Below are positions 8,318 to 18,043 of a stretch of DNA of 64,000 nt, one piece after another. The notes beneath the pieces were generated by a model. That model was given only the letters and a program-made list of their open reading frames with translations, did no database searches and was not told the origin of the DNA. Source of the stretch: Lysobacter defluvii IMMIB APB-9 = DSM 18482 (GTDB taxonomy: Bacteria; Pseudomonadota; Gammaproteobacteria; Xanthomonadales; Xanthomonadaceae); the NCBI RefSeq assembly GCF_000423325.1, contig NZ_AUHT01000005.1, forward strand, positions 1-64,000, given 5' to 3'. Every line of letters begins with the position of its first letter. Within the stretch, counting starts at the first letter, position 1. The position numbers were made by a program, and so were the translations under genes.

Positions 8318-8362
8318 TTTCGGGTGTCCTTCCTTCAGTCCCTTGTGACGGGAAAGCGGGCT

Positions 8363-8368
8363 GTTATA
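8363..8368 (-). promoter_or_regulatory. Candidate -10 box of dksA-like gene
   Basis: TATAAC on the minus strand, in the context GGGTATAACAG, about 45 bp before the GTG start. The remaining 8369-8544 gap towards yidD is GC-rich, without other recognisable sites. Confidence 0.5.
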
Positions 8369-8544
8369 CCCTGCCCCGCAGGCGGCGGCAACCGCGCCAC
8401 CGCGGGCGCGCCGACGCCGGCTCCACTGCTTCCCCGGCCACGTTTCATGGTGCCTGCCGCAAGCTTGCGCGGCCACGCGCCACCGGATGGTCAAGGCCCC
8501 ATCCTAACCCGCCGCGCCAACGCGTGCCCGGCCCCGGATCCGCC

Positions 8545-8766
8545 GTGATCGACCGCGTCCTCATCGCCCTTCTGAAAGGCTACAAGCGCGCCGTCAGCCC
8601 GCTGCTGGGACCGCGCTGCCGCTTCCATCCCAGTTGTTCGACCTATGCGATGCAGGCCATCGCCCGGTTCGGTGCCGTGCGTGGCGGCTGGCTCGCGGCC
8701 AAGCGCATCGCCAGGTGCCATCCCCTCCATCCCGGCGGCAACGATCCCGTTCCGCCCGCCAAGTGA
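8545..8766 (+). CDS. yidD: YidD membrane-protein insertion efficiency factor
   Basis: Small inner-membrane-associated protein that assists YidC-dependent insertion. It has 73 aa from GTG 8545; an upstream in-frame GTG at 8524 would add seven residues, but [15 protein letters not shown] matches the usual N-terminus. The signature [23 protein letters not shown] is complete, and the end [12 protein letters not shown] is conserved. It usually sits next to rnpA/yidC; here it precedes the dihydroorotase gene by 19 bp. Confidence 0.93.
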   Translation: MIDRVLIALLKGYKRAVSPLLGPRCRFHPSCSTYAMQAIARFGAVRGGWLAAKRIARCHPLHPGGNDPVPPAK

Positions 8767-8785
8767 ACCCGCCGAGTAGACCGAC

Positions 8786-10150
8786 ATGAACCAACCCGCG
8801 ACGCCGCCCGCAACCCTCATCGTCAACGCCCGCCTGGTGAACGAAGGCCGCGAGTTCGACGGCGACCTGCGCATCCGCGACGGGCGCATCGCCGAACTCG
8901 GCAGCGGCCTGTCCACGCGCGGCGACGAGGTGGTGGTCGACGCCGCCGGCCGCCGGCTGCTGCCCGGGATGATCGACGACCAGGTGCACTTCCGCGAACC
9001 CGGCCTGGAGTACAAGGCCGACATGGAGGTGGAGTCCGGCGCCGCCGTCGCCGGCGGGCTCACCAGCTTCATGGACATGCCCAACACCAGCCCGCCGACG
9101 CTCGACGCGGACGCACTGGAGGACAAGTACCGCCGCGCCGCCGGCCGGGTCCGGGCCAACTACGGTTTCTACATGGGCACCAGCACCACCAACCTGGAGG
9201 CCATCCAGCGCCTGGACCCGCGCAGCGCACCGGGGGTGAAGGTGTTCATGGGCGCCTCCACCGGCAACATGCTGGTGGACGACCCGGAGGTACTGGACGC
9301 GGTGTTCCGCGATGTCCCGACCCCGGTCATCACCCATTGCGAAGACACCCCGATGATCGAGGCCGAGACCGCCCGCTACCGGGCGAAGTACGGCGACGAC
9401 ATCCCCGCGGCGTGCCACCCGGACATCCGCTCGCGCGAGGCCTGCATCAAGTCGACCCGGCTGGCGCTGGAGCTGGCCCGGCGGCACGGCACCCGGCTGC
9501 ACGTGCTGCACATCTCCACCGCCGACGAGCTGGCGCTGTTCGAGCGTGGCCCGCTGGTGCGCGCCGACGGCAGCCGCAAGCAGATCACCGCCGAGACCTG
9601 CATCCACTTCCTGCGCTTCGACCGCAGCGACTACGAGGCGCTCGGCCACCTGATCAAGTGCAACCCGGCGATCAAGGACCCGTCCGATCGCGAGGCGCTG
9701 ATCCAGGCGCTGGCCGACGACGTGATCGACGTGCTGGCCACCGACCACGCCCCGCACCTGCTGGAGGAGAAGCAGAACCCCTACACCAGGGCCCCGAGCG
9801 GGCTGCCGCTGGTGCAGTACGCGCTGGTCGCCGCGTTGGAACTGGTCCACGAGCGGCGCCTGTCCACCGCCCAGGTGGTGCAGAAGTTCGCCCATGCGCC
9901 CGCGCAGCTGTTCGACGTCAAGGAACGGGGCTTCCTGCGCGAGGGCTACGCCGCCGACCTGGTGCTCGTCGATGACACGCCGTTCACCGTGCGCCGCGAG
10001 GACGTGCTGTCCCGGTGCGGCTGGTCGCCGTTCGAGGGCCGGACCTTCCACAGCCGGATCGCCTCGACCTGGGTCAACGGCCAGCTGGCCTGGGATGGCG
10101 AGCGGCTGGTGGGCGGCGCGGCAGGACAGCGCCTGGAGTTCGACCGTTGA
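8786..10150 (+). CDS. pyrC: Dihydroorotase (class I-type, multi-domain family)
   Basis: Cyclises carbamoyl-aspartate to dihydroorotate in pyrimidine synthesis. It has 454 aa, an amidohydrolase barrel with GMIDDQVHFREPG near residue 60, KVFMGASTGNM containing the carbamylated-lysine candidate, ITHCED, VLHISTADE and the catalytic DHAPH (ATDHAPHLLEEK). The first His of the usual HxH metal motif is Gln (DQVHF); as far as I recall, this variant also occurs in Bacteroidetes-type enzymes. The C-terminal WSPFEGRTFHSRIASTWVNG is typical. The stop overlaps the start region of the following peptidase. Confidence 0.93.
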   Translation: MNQPATPPATLIVNARLVNEGREFDGDLRIRDGRIAELGSGLSTRGDEVVVDAAGRRLLPGMIDDQVHFREPGLEYKADMEVESGAAVAGGLTSFMDMPNTSPPTLDADALEDKYRRAAGRVRANYGFYMGTSTTNLEAIQRLDPRSAPGVKVFMGASTGNMLVDDPEVLDAVFRDVPTPVITHCEDTPMIEAETARYRAKYGDDIPAACHPDIRSREACIKSTRLALELARRHGTRLHVLHISTADELALFERGPLVRADGSRKQITAETCIHFLRFDRSDYEALGHLIKCNPAIKDPSDREALIQALADDVIDVLATDHAPHLLEEKQNPYTRAPSGLPLVQYALVAALELVHERRLSTAQVVQKFAHAPAQLFDVKERGFLREGYAADLVLVDDTPFTVRREDVLSRCGWSPFEGRTFHSRIASTWVNGQLAWDGERLVGGAAGQRLEFDR

Positions 10151-10152
10151 GT

Positions 10153-11010
10153 GTGCGCCTGGGGCTCGCGGCCTTGCTCGCGTGCATTCTGGCGGCCCCG
10201 CCCAGCCCGGCCGCCGCGCAGGCCGCCGGAGGGTCCGGGGACGCACCCGCGACCGCGGCCGATACGCGGATCGTGTTCCCCGAGTCGGTGCAGCAGGGGG
10301 CGCTGGTCATCGGCAAGGTGCCGGCGGGCAGCAACGTCACGCATGCTGGCCGCGAGCTGCGGGTCACCGGCTACGGCACCGTCGCGTTCGGCGTGGCACG
10401 GGACCAGTCCGGCCCGGTGACCGTGCAGGTCCGCCGACCGGACGGCAGCCGGCACGAAGCCTCGATCCGGGTGACCGCGCGCGACTGGCCGGTCGAGCGG
10501 GTGTCCGGCGTGCCGCCGAAGACCGTTTCGCCACCGAAGGAGATCGCCGAGCGGATCGCCCGCGAGCAGGCCCGGGTCGCCGAGGCCCGCACCCTGGACG
10601 GCGACCACACCGGATTCGCCGAGCGTTTCCAGTGGCCGGTCCAGGGGCGCATCAGCGGCCGCTTCGGCAACCATCGGGTCTACAATGGCACCCCGGGGGC
10701 ACCGCACTCGGGCATGGACATCGCCGCGGCCAGCGGCACCCCGGTCAAGGCGCCCGCCTCCGGCGTGGTCACCTTCGCCGACGACCTCTACCTGACCGGC
10801 GGCACGCTGGTGCTCGACCATGGCCACGGCATCAGCTCCAACTTCCTGCACCTGTCGCGCATGGACGTGGCGCCCGGCGACGTGGTGCGCCAGGGCGAGG
10901 TGATCGGCGCCGTCGGCGCGACCGGGCGGGCCACGGGGCCGCACCTGCACTGGGGCATGAACTGGTTCGACGTCAGGATCGATCCGCTGCTGGTGCTGGA
11001 ACGACCGTAG
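10153..11010 (+). CDS. M23-family metallopeptidase (LytM-like), exported
   Basis: Peptidoglycan endopeptidase or LytM-type activator. It has 285 aa from GTG 10153; TTG 10147 is an in-frame alternative. Signal peptide RLGLAALLACILAAPPSPAAAQA. Residues about 45-115 form a beta-rich domain, then a short helix (IAERIAREQARVAEAR), then the peptidase domain with GRFGNHRVYNG, the zinc motif PHSGMDIAA (H, D) and the HxH zinc/catalytic motif GPHLHWG, so it should be active. Its last 38 bp overlap the end of the convergent GGDEF gene. Confidence 0.9.
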   Translation: MRLGLAALLACILAAPPSPAAAQAAGGSGDAPATAADTRIVFPESVQQGALVIGKVPAGSNVTHAGRELRVTGYGTVAFGVARDQSGPVTVQVRRPDGSRHEASIRVTARDWPVERVSGVPPKTVSPPKEIAERIAREQARVAEARTLDGDHTGFAERFQWPVQGRISGRFGNHRVYNGTPGAPHSGMDIAAASGTPVKAPASGVVTFADDLYLTGGTLVLDHGHGISSNFLHLSRMDVAPGDVVRQGEVIGAVGATGRATGPHLHWGMNWFDVRIDPLLVLERP

Positions 11011-12754
11011 GCCCGCGCGAGGGCGAGGGGTCCTGCAGCGTGGCCCAGCGGCTGATGCTGACCCGGTCGCGCCCGTCCTGCTTGCTCGCATAGAGCGCGG
11101 CGTCCGCGCGGCGGACCAGTTCATTCGCCTGCTCGCCGTACGCCAGCTGCGCCACGCCCAGGCTGACGGTGGCGGCGAGCATCCGCCCGTCGATCTCCAG
11201 CGCGCGGCTGTTCACCGCCGAACGCAGGTTCTCGGCGACGCCGACGGCCTCGTCCAGCGGGGTGTCGGGCAGCAGCACCAGGATCTCGTCGCCGCCCCAG
11301 CGCCCGAACAGGTCGTAGGTGCGCAGCCGGTTGCGGGTGCGCAGGGCGACGATGCGGATGCACTCGTCGCCCACCAGGTGGCCGTACTGGTCGTTGACCC
11401 GCTTGAAGTGGTCGATGTCGAAGAACACCACCGACAGGGACGATCCCGACACGTGCGCCGAACGCACCGCGTGCGCGAGCCGTGCCTCGATCGCCGAGCG
11501 CGACAGCGCGCCGGTCAGCGCGTCGTAGGACGCGCGGTGGCTGGCGTCGTCGCGCTCGCGCCGCAGCGTACGCACGATGCCGCCCAGGCCGACGGTGACC
11601 ACCAGGCCGGACAGCGCGCAGCTCGCGGGCAGCGCGTGGCCCATCCACGGTGGACCCAGCCAGGAGCCACTCAGCTCCGCGAGGTGCCCCAGCAGGAGCA
11701 GGGTCATCGGCACCCAGCCCGCCAGCAGGAACAGTGCTGCCTGGCGGCCACGCATGCCATCGACGACCGCCCCGGACAGCACGACCAGGATCATCAGCGC
11801 GGCCAGCGCGCTGGTGGCGGCGATCATCCATCCCCTTGGCGCGAGCAGCATCGCCACGGCCAGCACGGCGGCGGACGTGGCGAGCACGCGCAGCACCAGG
11901 GTGACCCTGGGCCGGCGCGCCTCCAGCCGGAGGTAACGGCTCGCGAAGCCGATGTTGGCCAGCAGCGCCAGCACGCCGGTGAGGTGCACCAGGCGCATGT
12001 CGCGCGACAGCCAGGCGGTCGCGCTCCAGAGGTGCGCCTCGCCGCCGCTGGCGGCGAAGTACAGCGCCTGCGAGGCGAGCGCCAGGGCGAGCAGCCCGAA
12101 CCGCATCTCCCCGACCGCGCCCCACATGCCCAGCGCGAGCACCGACAGCATCACCAGGCCCGCCAGTCCGGCGCTGCGCCAGCCGACGTGGACCAGGTCC
12201 GCCTGGTGTACCGCCGCGAGCGGATCGACGCGCACCCGCATTGGATTGCCCGGCGGGGAGCGCACCTGCAGGTACACGGTGTCCCCGTCCTGCACGCCGG
12301 AGTCCAGCGCGAGCACCAGCGCGCGCGGCGAAGGCGTGCCGGTGACGCGGCGGCCGAAGCCGTCGCCCGGCTCGCCGGGCCGCGCCGCCAGCCATGCGAG
12401 GGCGTGGGCGGCGCGGGCGGACAGCAGTTGCAGTTGCGGGCGGGCCTCCGCGGGCACGTCGCCGTGGACGCGGATCCGCCACCAGCCCTGCCCGGGCGGC
12501 AGCTGGTGGATCACGTTGCCGCGCACCGGCTCGAACCGGTCGTCGAGGGTGCCCCGGATCACGTGCACCGGCAGCGGATCACCCTCCAGGTACGCCAGCG
12601 AGACCTCGGCCAGCGGAGGCTCCTCGGTCAGCAGGGCGGCGATGCCCACCACGAGGCCGCAGCCGGCCAGCAGCAGCAGCCAGGGCGCGGCAAGCCGGGC
12701 CAGCGGCCCCGCCGCCGGCAATCGAAGGCGCGATGATCCCCACGACCGCTCCAT
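10973..12754 (-). CDS. Membrane diguanylate cyclase (7TM + GGDEF)
   Basis: Likely makes c-di-GMP in response to an extracytoplasmic signal. It has 593 aa. A TM helix lies near residues 20-40, then a periplasmic beta-rich sensor domain (about 45-190) and seven hydrophobic segments (about 195-410) as in 7TMR-DISM receptors. The C-terminal cyclase starts at ASYDALTGALSR (about 430). The active-site loop is GRWGGDEI and the RxxD inhibitory site (RTYD) sits exactly five residues before it, so product inhibition is expected. The nucleotide-site segment FFDIDHFKRVNDQYGH is intact. It overlaps the convergent M23 gene by 38 bp. Confidence 0.92.
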   Translation of the reverse strand: MERSWGSSRLRLPAAGPLARLAAPWLLLLAGCGLVVGIAALLTEEPPLAEVSLAYLEGDPLPVHVIRGTLDDRFEPVRGNVIHQLPPGQGWWRIRVHGDVPAEARPQLQLLSARAAHALAWLAARPGEPGDGFGRRVTGTPSPRALVLALDSGVQDGDTVYLQVRSPPGNPMRVRVDPLAAVHQADLVHVGWRSAGLAGLVMLSVLALGMWGAVGEMRFGLLALALASQALYFAASGGEAHLWSATAWLSRDMRLVHLTGVLALLANIGFASRYLRLEARRPRVTLVLRVLATSAAVLAVAMLLAPRGWMIAATSALAALMILVVLSGAVVDGMRGRQAALFLLAGWVPMTLLLLGHLAELSGSWLGPPWMGHALPASCALSGLVVTVGLGGIVRTLRRERDDASHRASYDALTGALSRSAIEARLAHAVRSAHVSGSSLSVVFFDIDHFKRVNDQYGHLVGDECIRIVALRTRNRLRTYDLFGRWGGDEILVLLPDTPLDEAVGVAENLRSAVNSRALEIDGRMLAATVSLGVAQLAYGEQANELVRRADAALYASKQDGRDRVSISRWATLQDPSPSRGPTVVPAPAADRS

Positions 12755-12802
12755 CCACCCCCCTGCAAGTTTTGGAAACGGCAGCGCGTCCTGCCCGGAG
12801 CC

Positions 12803-13555
12803 TCAGCCCCTGGCAGCCCTCCACGCCCGCCACAAGGTACTCCAGCCGGATGCCGGCCGGCGCGGATCGCGGGCACCCAGGCGGCCCCGCGCCAGCGCGG
12901 TCCAGATCCGGCGTGGCCGGTGGCGCGACACCGCGTCCGGCCACCGGCGCCGGAGTTCGGCGGCCCAGGCCAGCGTGGCATCACCGTCACCCGCCGCCGC
13001 CATCACGCTGAGCGGCACATGGGCGTCCTGGTCGTGGGAGAAACGCGAGAACAGCAGCCACGCGGCCACCAGCTCCGCCTCCTCTTCCCCGGAAGCGCCC
13101 TCGCCACGGCCATCGAACAGCGCCGCTTCGACGGCCGCGGCGGCATGGGCGAAAGGGCGGACCAGTTCCACCGCCTCCCCCGGATCCCCGGCGCGCTCGC
13201 GCGAGGCCGGGAGGCTGTCCAATGCACCGGCGAGCCCGCCCCAGGGTGCCGGCAGGCGCTGCAGTTCGATGCCCAGCGGATGCCGCCGCACGCCACGCTC
13301 CCAGCCCCGCAGCTCCTCCTGCCACCAGGCCAGCTTGGCCAGGCCCGGCCGCGGGTCGCTGCCGCCCCAGGCCGCGTCGGACAACTCCTGCAGCAACGAC
13401 GCCCACGCCACCGCCCGCGCGCGCACCGCATCCGGCACGAACACCCCGGCAACGCTCCACTCCGGCCAGCGCGCCTGCCATTTGTCCAGGAACGCCTGCA
13501 GCGTGCCGGTGCCGTCCGCGCGCGCGTCCGGGACCTCCAGGTCCGGGTCGCTCAT
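12803..13555 (-). CDS. Squalene/phytoene-synthase-like protein, function unknown
   Basis: A 250-aa helical protein. The segment AWASLLQELSDAAW followed by AKLAWWQEELRGWERGVRRHPLGIEL resembles the squalene/phytoene synthase fold (helix with acidic residues, then klaWWreEL and hPl). However, the DxxxD prenyl-diphosphate motifs are not intact, so catalysis is doubtful. The start is ATG 13555, overlapping the gph stop as ATGA, and it is the last gene of the efp-mtaD-ubiG-gph run. A role with ubiquinone or isoprenoids is suggested only by the neighbour ubiG. Confidence is good that it is a gene, modest for the family. Confidence 0.7.
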   Translation of the reverse strand: MSDPDLEVPDARADGTGTLQAFLDKWQARWPEWSVAGVFVPDAVRARAVAWASLLQELSDAAWGGSDPRPGLAKLAWWQEELRGWERGVRRHPLGIELQRLPAPWGGLAGALDSLPASRERAGDPGEAVELVRPFAHAAAAVEAALFDGRGEGASGEEEAELVAAWLLFSRFSHDQDAHVPLSVMAAAGDGDATLAWAAELRRRWPDAVSRHRPRRIWTALARGRLGARDPRRPASGWSTLWRAWRAARG

Positions 13556-14223
13556 GCCACCGGCCATGCCGAGGCCTCGCACAGGTCCGCGGGGTCCTCG
13601 ACCATCACGTCGCCCCGCCAGGAGAAAGGATCGTCCTCGCCCAACCGGTAGCCCCACAGCGCGACCACCGAGGGCATGCCGGCGGCGCGCGCGGCGACGA
13701 TGTCGCGCTCGTCATCGCCCACGTAGGCGATCCGGCGCGGTTCGATGCCCAGCACCCCGGCCGCGTGCAGCAGTGGCGCCGGATCGGGCTTGCGCACCGG
13801 CAGCGTGTCGCCACCGACCAGCACGGCGCAGCGTTCCTGCCATCCGAGCATCGGCAGCAACGGGATGGCCAGGAACTCCGGCTTGTTGGTGACGATCCCC
13901 CAGGGCCGCCCGGCCGCCTCGAGCGTGGAAAGCAGGCGCTCGATGCCGTCGAATGCGGAACAGTGGCGCCCCAGCTCGGCCTGGTAGGACTCCAGGAACT
14001 CGGGCACCCAGGCCTCGCGGGTCGCCTCGTCGATGCCGGGGAACGCGGCGGAGATCATCGCCCGCGCGCCCTTGGACACGTGCGGGCGCAGCTCGGCCAG
14101 CAGCATCGGCCCGGTGCCGCGCCGCGCACGCATTGCGTTGGCGGCCACCAGCATGTCCGGCGCGCTGTCGAGCAGGGTGCCGTCCAGGTCGAACAGCACC
14201 GCGTCGGGCAGCCGGGCCGCCAT
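13552..14223 (-). CDS. gph: Phosphoglycolate phosphatase (HAD family)
   Basis: Hydrolyses 2-phosphoglycolate, formed among other ways by DNA 3'-end repair. It has 223 aa. HAD motif I is VLFDLDGTLLDSAPD (residues 9-23), motif II WGIVTNK, motif III Lys in VRKPDPAPLL, motif IV YVGDDERD. The last shows GDDERDI where most phosphatases have GDxxxD, still two acids. The start shares one base with the ubiG stop (TGATG), and the stop overlaps the next gene. ubiG-gph adjacency is common in gammaproteobacteria. Confidence 0.92.
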   Translation of the reverse strand: MAARLPDAVLFDLDGTLLDSAPDMLVAANAMRARRGTGPMLLAELRPHVSKGARAMISAAFPGIDEATREAWVPEFLESYQAELGRHCSAFDGIERLLSTLEAAGRPWGIVTNKPEFLAIPLLPMLGWQERCAVLVGGDTLPVRKPDPAPLLHAAGVLGIEPRRIAYVGDDERDIVAARAAGMPSVVALWGYRLGEDDPFSWRGDVMVEDPADLCEASAWPVA

Positions 14224-14945
14224 CAGGACGCGCCCGGCTTGCGGGCGCAGGCCAGGTAGTTGACGTCCGGGCGCCGGATCACCCGCGCGGCGTTGCGCCA
14301 GGGCTCGTATGCCAACCCGCTGACGTCCTCCAGCTCCATCCCGGCCGCGCGCAGCATCGCGCCCAGCTCGGAGGGGCGGATGAAGTCGCGGTACTGGTGG
14401 GTGCCCCGCGGCAGCAGGCGGGCGATGTACTCGGCACCCAGGATCGCCAGCGCGAACGCGGCCGGGGTGCGGTTGAGCGTGGACAGGAACAGCCGCCCGC
14501 CCGGCCGCAGCAGCCGCGCGCAGGCGTCCACCACCGAAGCGGGATCGGGCACGTGCTCGAGCATCTCCATGCAGGTGACGGCATCGAAGCTGCCGGGCGC
14601 CTCCGCGGCGAGGGACTCGACCGACTGCTCGCGGTAGTCGACCTGCACGCCGGACTCCTTCGCGTGCAGCCGGGCCACCCGCACCAGCGCCGGCGACAGG
14701 TCGAGCGCGGTGACTTCCGCGCCGGCTCCGGCCATTGCCTCGCTCAGCAGCCCGCCGCCGCAACCCACGTCGAGCACGCGCGCGCCAGCCAGGGGCATGC
14801 GCGCGGTGACATAGCCCAGCCGCGCCGGGTTCAGTGCGTGCAGCGGCTTCTGGGGGCCTTCCGGGTCCCACCAGCGCTGGGCCAGGGCGCCGAACTTGTC
14901 CAGTTCGGCCTGGCTGAAGTTGTTGTCGGCGGCGGCGGTGCTCAT
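14223..14945 (-). CDS. ubiG: Ubiquinone biosynthesis O-methyltransferase
   Basis: SAM-dependent enzyme performing both O-methylations of ubiquinone. It has 240 aa with [23 protein letters not shown] at the N-terminus, diagnostic of UbiG. SAM motif I is [16 protein letters not shown], then [14 protein letters not shown], and [16 protein letters not shown]. The start overlaps the mtaD stop by 4 bp. The neighbouring MTA/SAH deaminase could remove the S-adenosylhomocysteine this enzyme releases. Confidence 0.96.
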   Translation of the reverse strand: MSTAAADNNFSQAELDKFGALAQRWWDPEGPQKPLHALNPARLGYVTARMPLAGARVLDVGCGGGLLSEAMAGAGAEVTALDLSPALVRVARLHAKESGVQVDYREQSVESLAAEAPGSFDAVTCMEMLEHVPDPASVVDACARLLRPGGRLFLSTLNRTPAAFALAILGAEYIARLLPRGTHQYRDFIRPSELGAMLRAAGMELEDVSGLAYEPWRNAARVIRRPDVNYLACARKPGAS

Positions 14946-16288
14946 GACTGCTTCTGCTCCAGGATCGCGGAGATCCGCCCGTGCCACTGGCGGGTGCTGG
15001 CGAGCAGCGCTTCCATGTCGAAGTCGACCAGCTCGCGCCCGCGCAGCCGGCGCGCACCCGCGATCCAGACGTCGCTTACCTGGTGGCGCCCGGTCGCGTA
15101 GACCAGCTGCGAGATGACGTTGAACAGGGGCCGGGTCTCCAGCGGATCCATGTCGACCAGCACCAGGTCGGCCTGCTTGCCGGGCTCGATCGAGCCGATC
15201 CGATCGCCCAGGCCGACCGCCTTCGCCCCGCCCAGGGTGGCCGCGCGCAACGCGCTGGGAGCGCTGAAGGCCGCGGCGTCGCCGGCCACGGCCTTCGCCA
15301 GCTGCGCGGCGGTGCGCATCTCGCCGAACATGTCCAGGTCGTTGTTGCTGGCCGCGCCGTCGGTGCCGATCGCCAGGTTGACACCGGCCTGCTCGAGCTT
15401 CGCCACCGGGCAGAAGCCCGAGGCCAGCTTGAGGTTGGATTCCGGGCAGTGGACGACGCTCACGCCGCGCTCGGCGCACAGGGCGATCTCGCCGTCGTCC
15501 AGGGCGGTCATGTGCACCGCCACCAGCCGCTCGTTGACCAGGCCCAGGCGGTCGAGCCGGGCCAGCGGGCGCTGCCCGTGCTCGCGCTGGGAATCGACGA
15601 CTTCCTGGGCGGTCTCGTGGGTGTGCAGGTGGACCTGCAGGTCGAGCTGGTCGGCCAGGGTGCGGATCCGGCCGAAGGCCGCGTCGGACACGGTGTACGG
15701 CGCGTGCGGGACGAAGGCCAGCGAGACCAGGTCGTCATCGCGCCACTGGTCATGGACCTGGATGGCCTTGTCGAAGTACTCGTCCTCGCTGGCGGCCCAG
15801 GCGTTGGCGAACTGCGCCACCGGCAGGCCGACCACGGCGCGGAAGCCCAGCCGCTTGTAGGTGGCGGCCTCCACGTCGGGAAAGAAGTAGTTCTCGTTGG
15901 CACAGGTGGTGCCGCCGCGCAGCATCTCGGCCACGGCGAGGGCCACGCCGTCGGCGATGAACTGCGGACCGACGACCGCGCCCTCGACGGGCCAGATGTG
16001 CTCCTGCAGCCAGGTCATCAGCGGCAGGTCGTCGGCGATGCCGCGCAGCAGGTTCATCGGGTTGTGGGTGTGCGCGTTCACCAGGCCCGGGATCAGCACC
16101 GAGCCGGGGCGCGATACGGTCTCGGCGGCCCGGAAGCGCGCGCGCGCCTCGGCGGTGGGCAGGAGCGCGACGATTTCGCCTCCGCGCACGGCGACGGCGT
16201 GGTCTTCCAGGACCACGCCGTGCGGCTCGATGGGCACCACCCACCCGGCTTCGATGAGGAGGTCGCAGGGCTGGGGGGCTTGCGTCAT
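14942..16288 (-). CDS. mtaD: TRZ/ATZ-family amidohydrolase, probable MTA/SAH deaminase
   Basis: Deaminates 5-methylthioadenosine and/or S-adenosylhomocysteine. It has 448 aa: metal ligands in [16 protein letters not shown] (residues about 66-81), the HLHTHET segment, VHMTALDD and [18 protein letters not shown]. The usual tail [12 protein letters not shown] is present. It starts ATG 16288, sharing one base with the efp stop (TAATG), and ends overlapping ubiG, so the three are likely cotranscribed and coupled. Related chlorohydrolases share the fold; the ubiG neighbour favours SAH/MTA. Confidence 0.87.
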   Translation of the reverse strand: MTQAPQPCDLLIEAGWVVPIEPHGVVLEDHAVAVRGGEIVALLPTAEARARFRAAETVSRPGSVLIPGLVNAHTHNPMNLLRGIADDLPLMTWLQEHIWPVEGAVVGPQFIADGVALAVAEMLRGGTTCANENYFFPDVEAATYKRLGFRAVVGLPVAQFANAWAASEDEYFDKAIQVHDQWRDDDLVSLAFVPHAPYTVSDAAFGRIRTLADQLDLQVHLHTHETAQEVVDSQREHGQRPLARLDRLGLVNERLVAVHMTALDDGEIALCAERGVSVVHCPESNLKLASGFCPVAKLEQAGVNLAIGTDGAASNNDLDMFGEMRTAAQLAKAVAGDAAAFSAPSALRAATLGGAKAVGLGDRIGSIEPGKQADLVLVDMDPLETRPLFNVISQLVYATGRHQVSDVWIAGARRLRGRELVDFDMEALLASTRQWHGRISAILEQKQS

Positions 16289-16854
16289 TACTTGACCCTG
16301 CTGACGTACTCGCCGGAGCGGGTGTCGACCTTGATCACCTCGTCCTGGTTGACGAACAGCGGCACGCGCACGACCGCGCCGGTCTCCAGGGTGGCCGGCT
16401 TGCCGCCGCCGCCGGAGGTGTCGCCGCGCAAGCCGGGATCGGTCTCGGTGATCTTCAGCTCCACGAAGTTCGGCGGCTGGACCATGATCGGCGTGCCGTT
16501 CCACAGCGTCACCACGCACTCCTCCTCGCCCTTGAGCCATTTGGCGGCATCGCCCATGCCGGCTTCGTCGGCCTGCACCTGCTCGAAGGTGGACGGATCC
16601 ATGAAGTGCCAGTGCTCGCCGTCGCTGTAGAGGTACTGCATGTCGGTGTCGACGACGTCGGCGCCCTCGACCGAGTCGGTCGACTTCATGGTGATTTCCT
16701 GCACCCGGCCGGTCTTGATGTTGCGGTACTTGACGCGGGTGAAGGCCTGGCCCTTGCCCGGCTTGACGTACTCGGTGTCGGTGATGATGCACGGGTCGTT
16801 GTTGACCAGGATCTTCATCCCGTTCTTGACGTCGTTCATGCCGAAGGTGGCCAT
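16288..16854 (-). CDS. efp: Elongation factor P
   Basis: Rescues ribosomes stalled at polyproline. It has 188 aa and three beta-barrel domains. The modified lysine is K34 in the loop [10 protein letters not shown], the EpmA/EpmB-type site, and [25 protein letters not shown] is typical of the C-terminal domain. A good AGGAG precedes ATG 16854. It is divergent from epmB, which makes the beta-lysine attached to K34. epmA is not in the window. Confidence 0.98.
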   Translation of the reverse strand: MATFGMNDVKNGMKILVNNDPCIITDTEYVKPGKGQAFTRVKYRNIKTGRVQEITMKSTDSVEGADVVDTDMQYLYSDGEHWHFMDPSTFEQVQADEAGMGDAAKWLKGEEECVVTLWNGTPIMVQPPNFVELKITETDPGLRGDTSGGGGKPATLETGAVVRVPLFVNQDEVIKVDTRSGEYVSRVK

Positions 16855-16880
16855 CTGGAGCTCCTGGTAGTGAAGGCGGA

Positions 16881-16886
16881 TAGAAT
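16881..16886 (+). promoter_or_regulatory. Candidate -10 box for epmB
   Basis: TAGAAT in the 78-bp efp/epmB divergent gap, 46 bp before the epmB ATG. A TATCAT for efp may lie on the opposite strand near 16933-16938. Confidence 0.35.
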
Positions 16887-16932
16887 GCCGGGCTGCCGCG
16901 CACGGCCGTCGCGGCGGCAATACAGGTCCGGA

Positions 16933-17946
<1,014 letters not shown>

Positions 17947-18043
17947 CCGGACGCCGGTCGCGGACCGGGCGGCGGGGAATGGACGCTGCCCGGCGCATCT
18001 GTCATAACCCTTGGCCGCGCCTTTCCCCGGAGGAGCCCGCCGC

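Noticed and set aside
10973-11010. 38-bp overlap of the M23 peptidase and GGDEF genes as evidence of a frameshift
   Set aside because: Both proteins keep their family motifs up to the ends; simple convergent overlap is enough.
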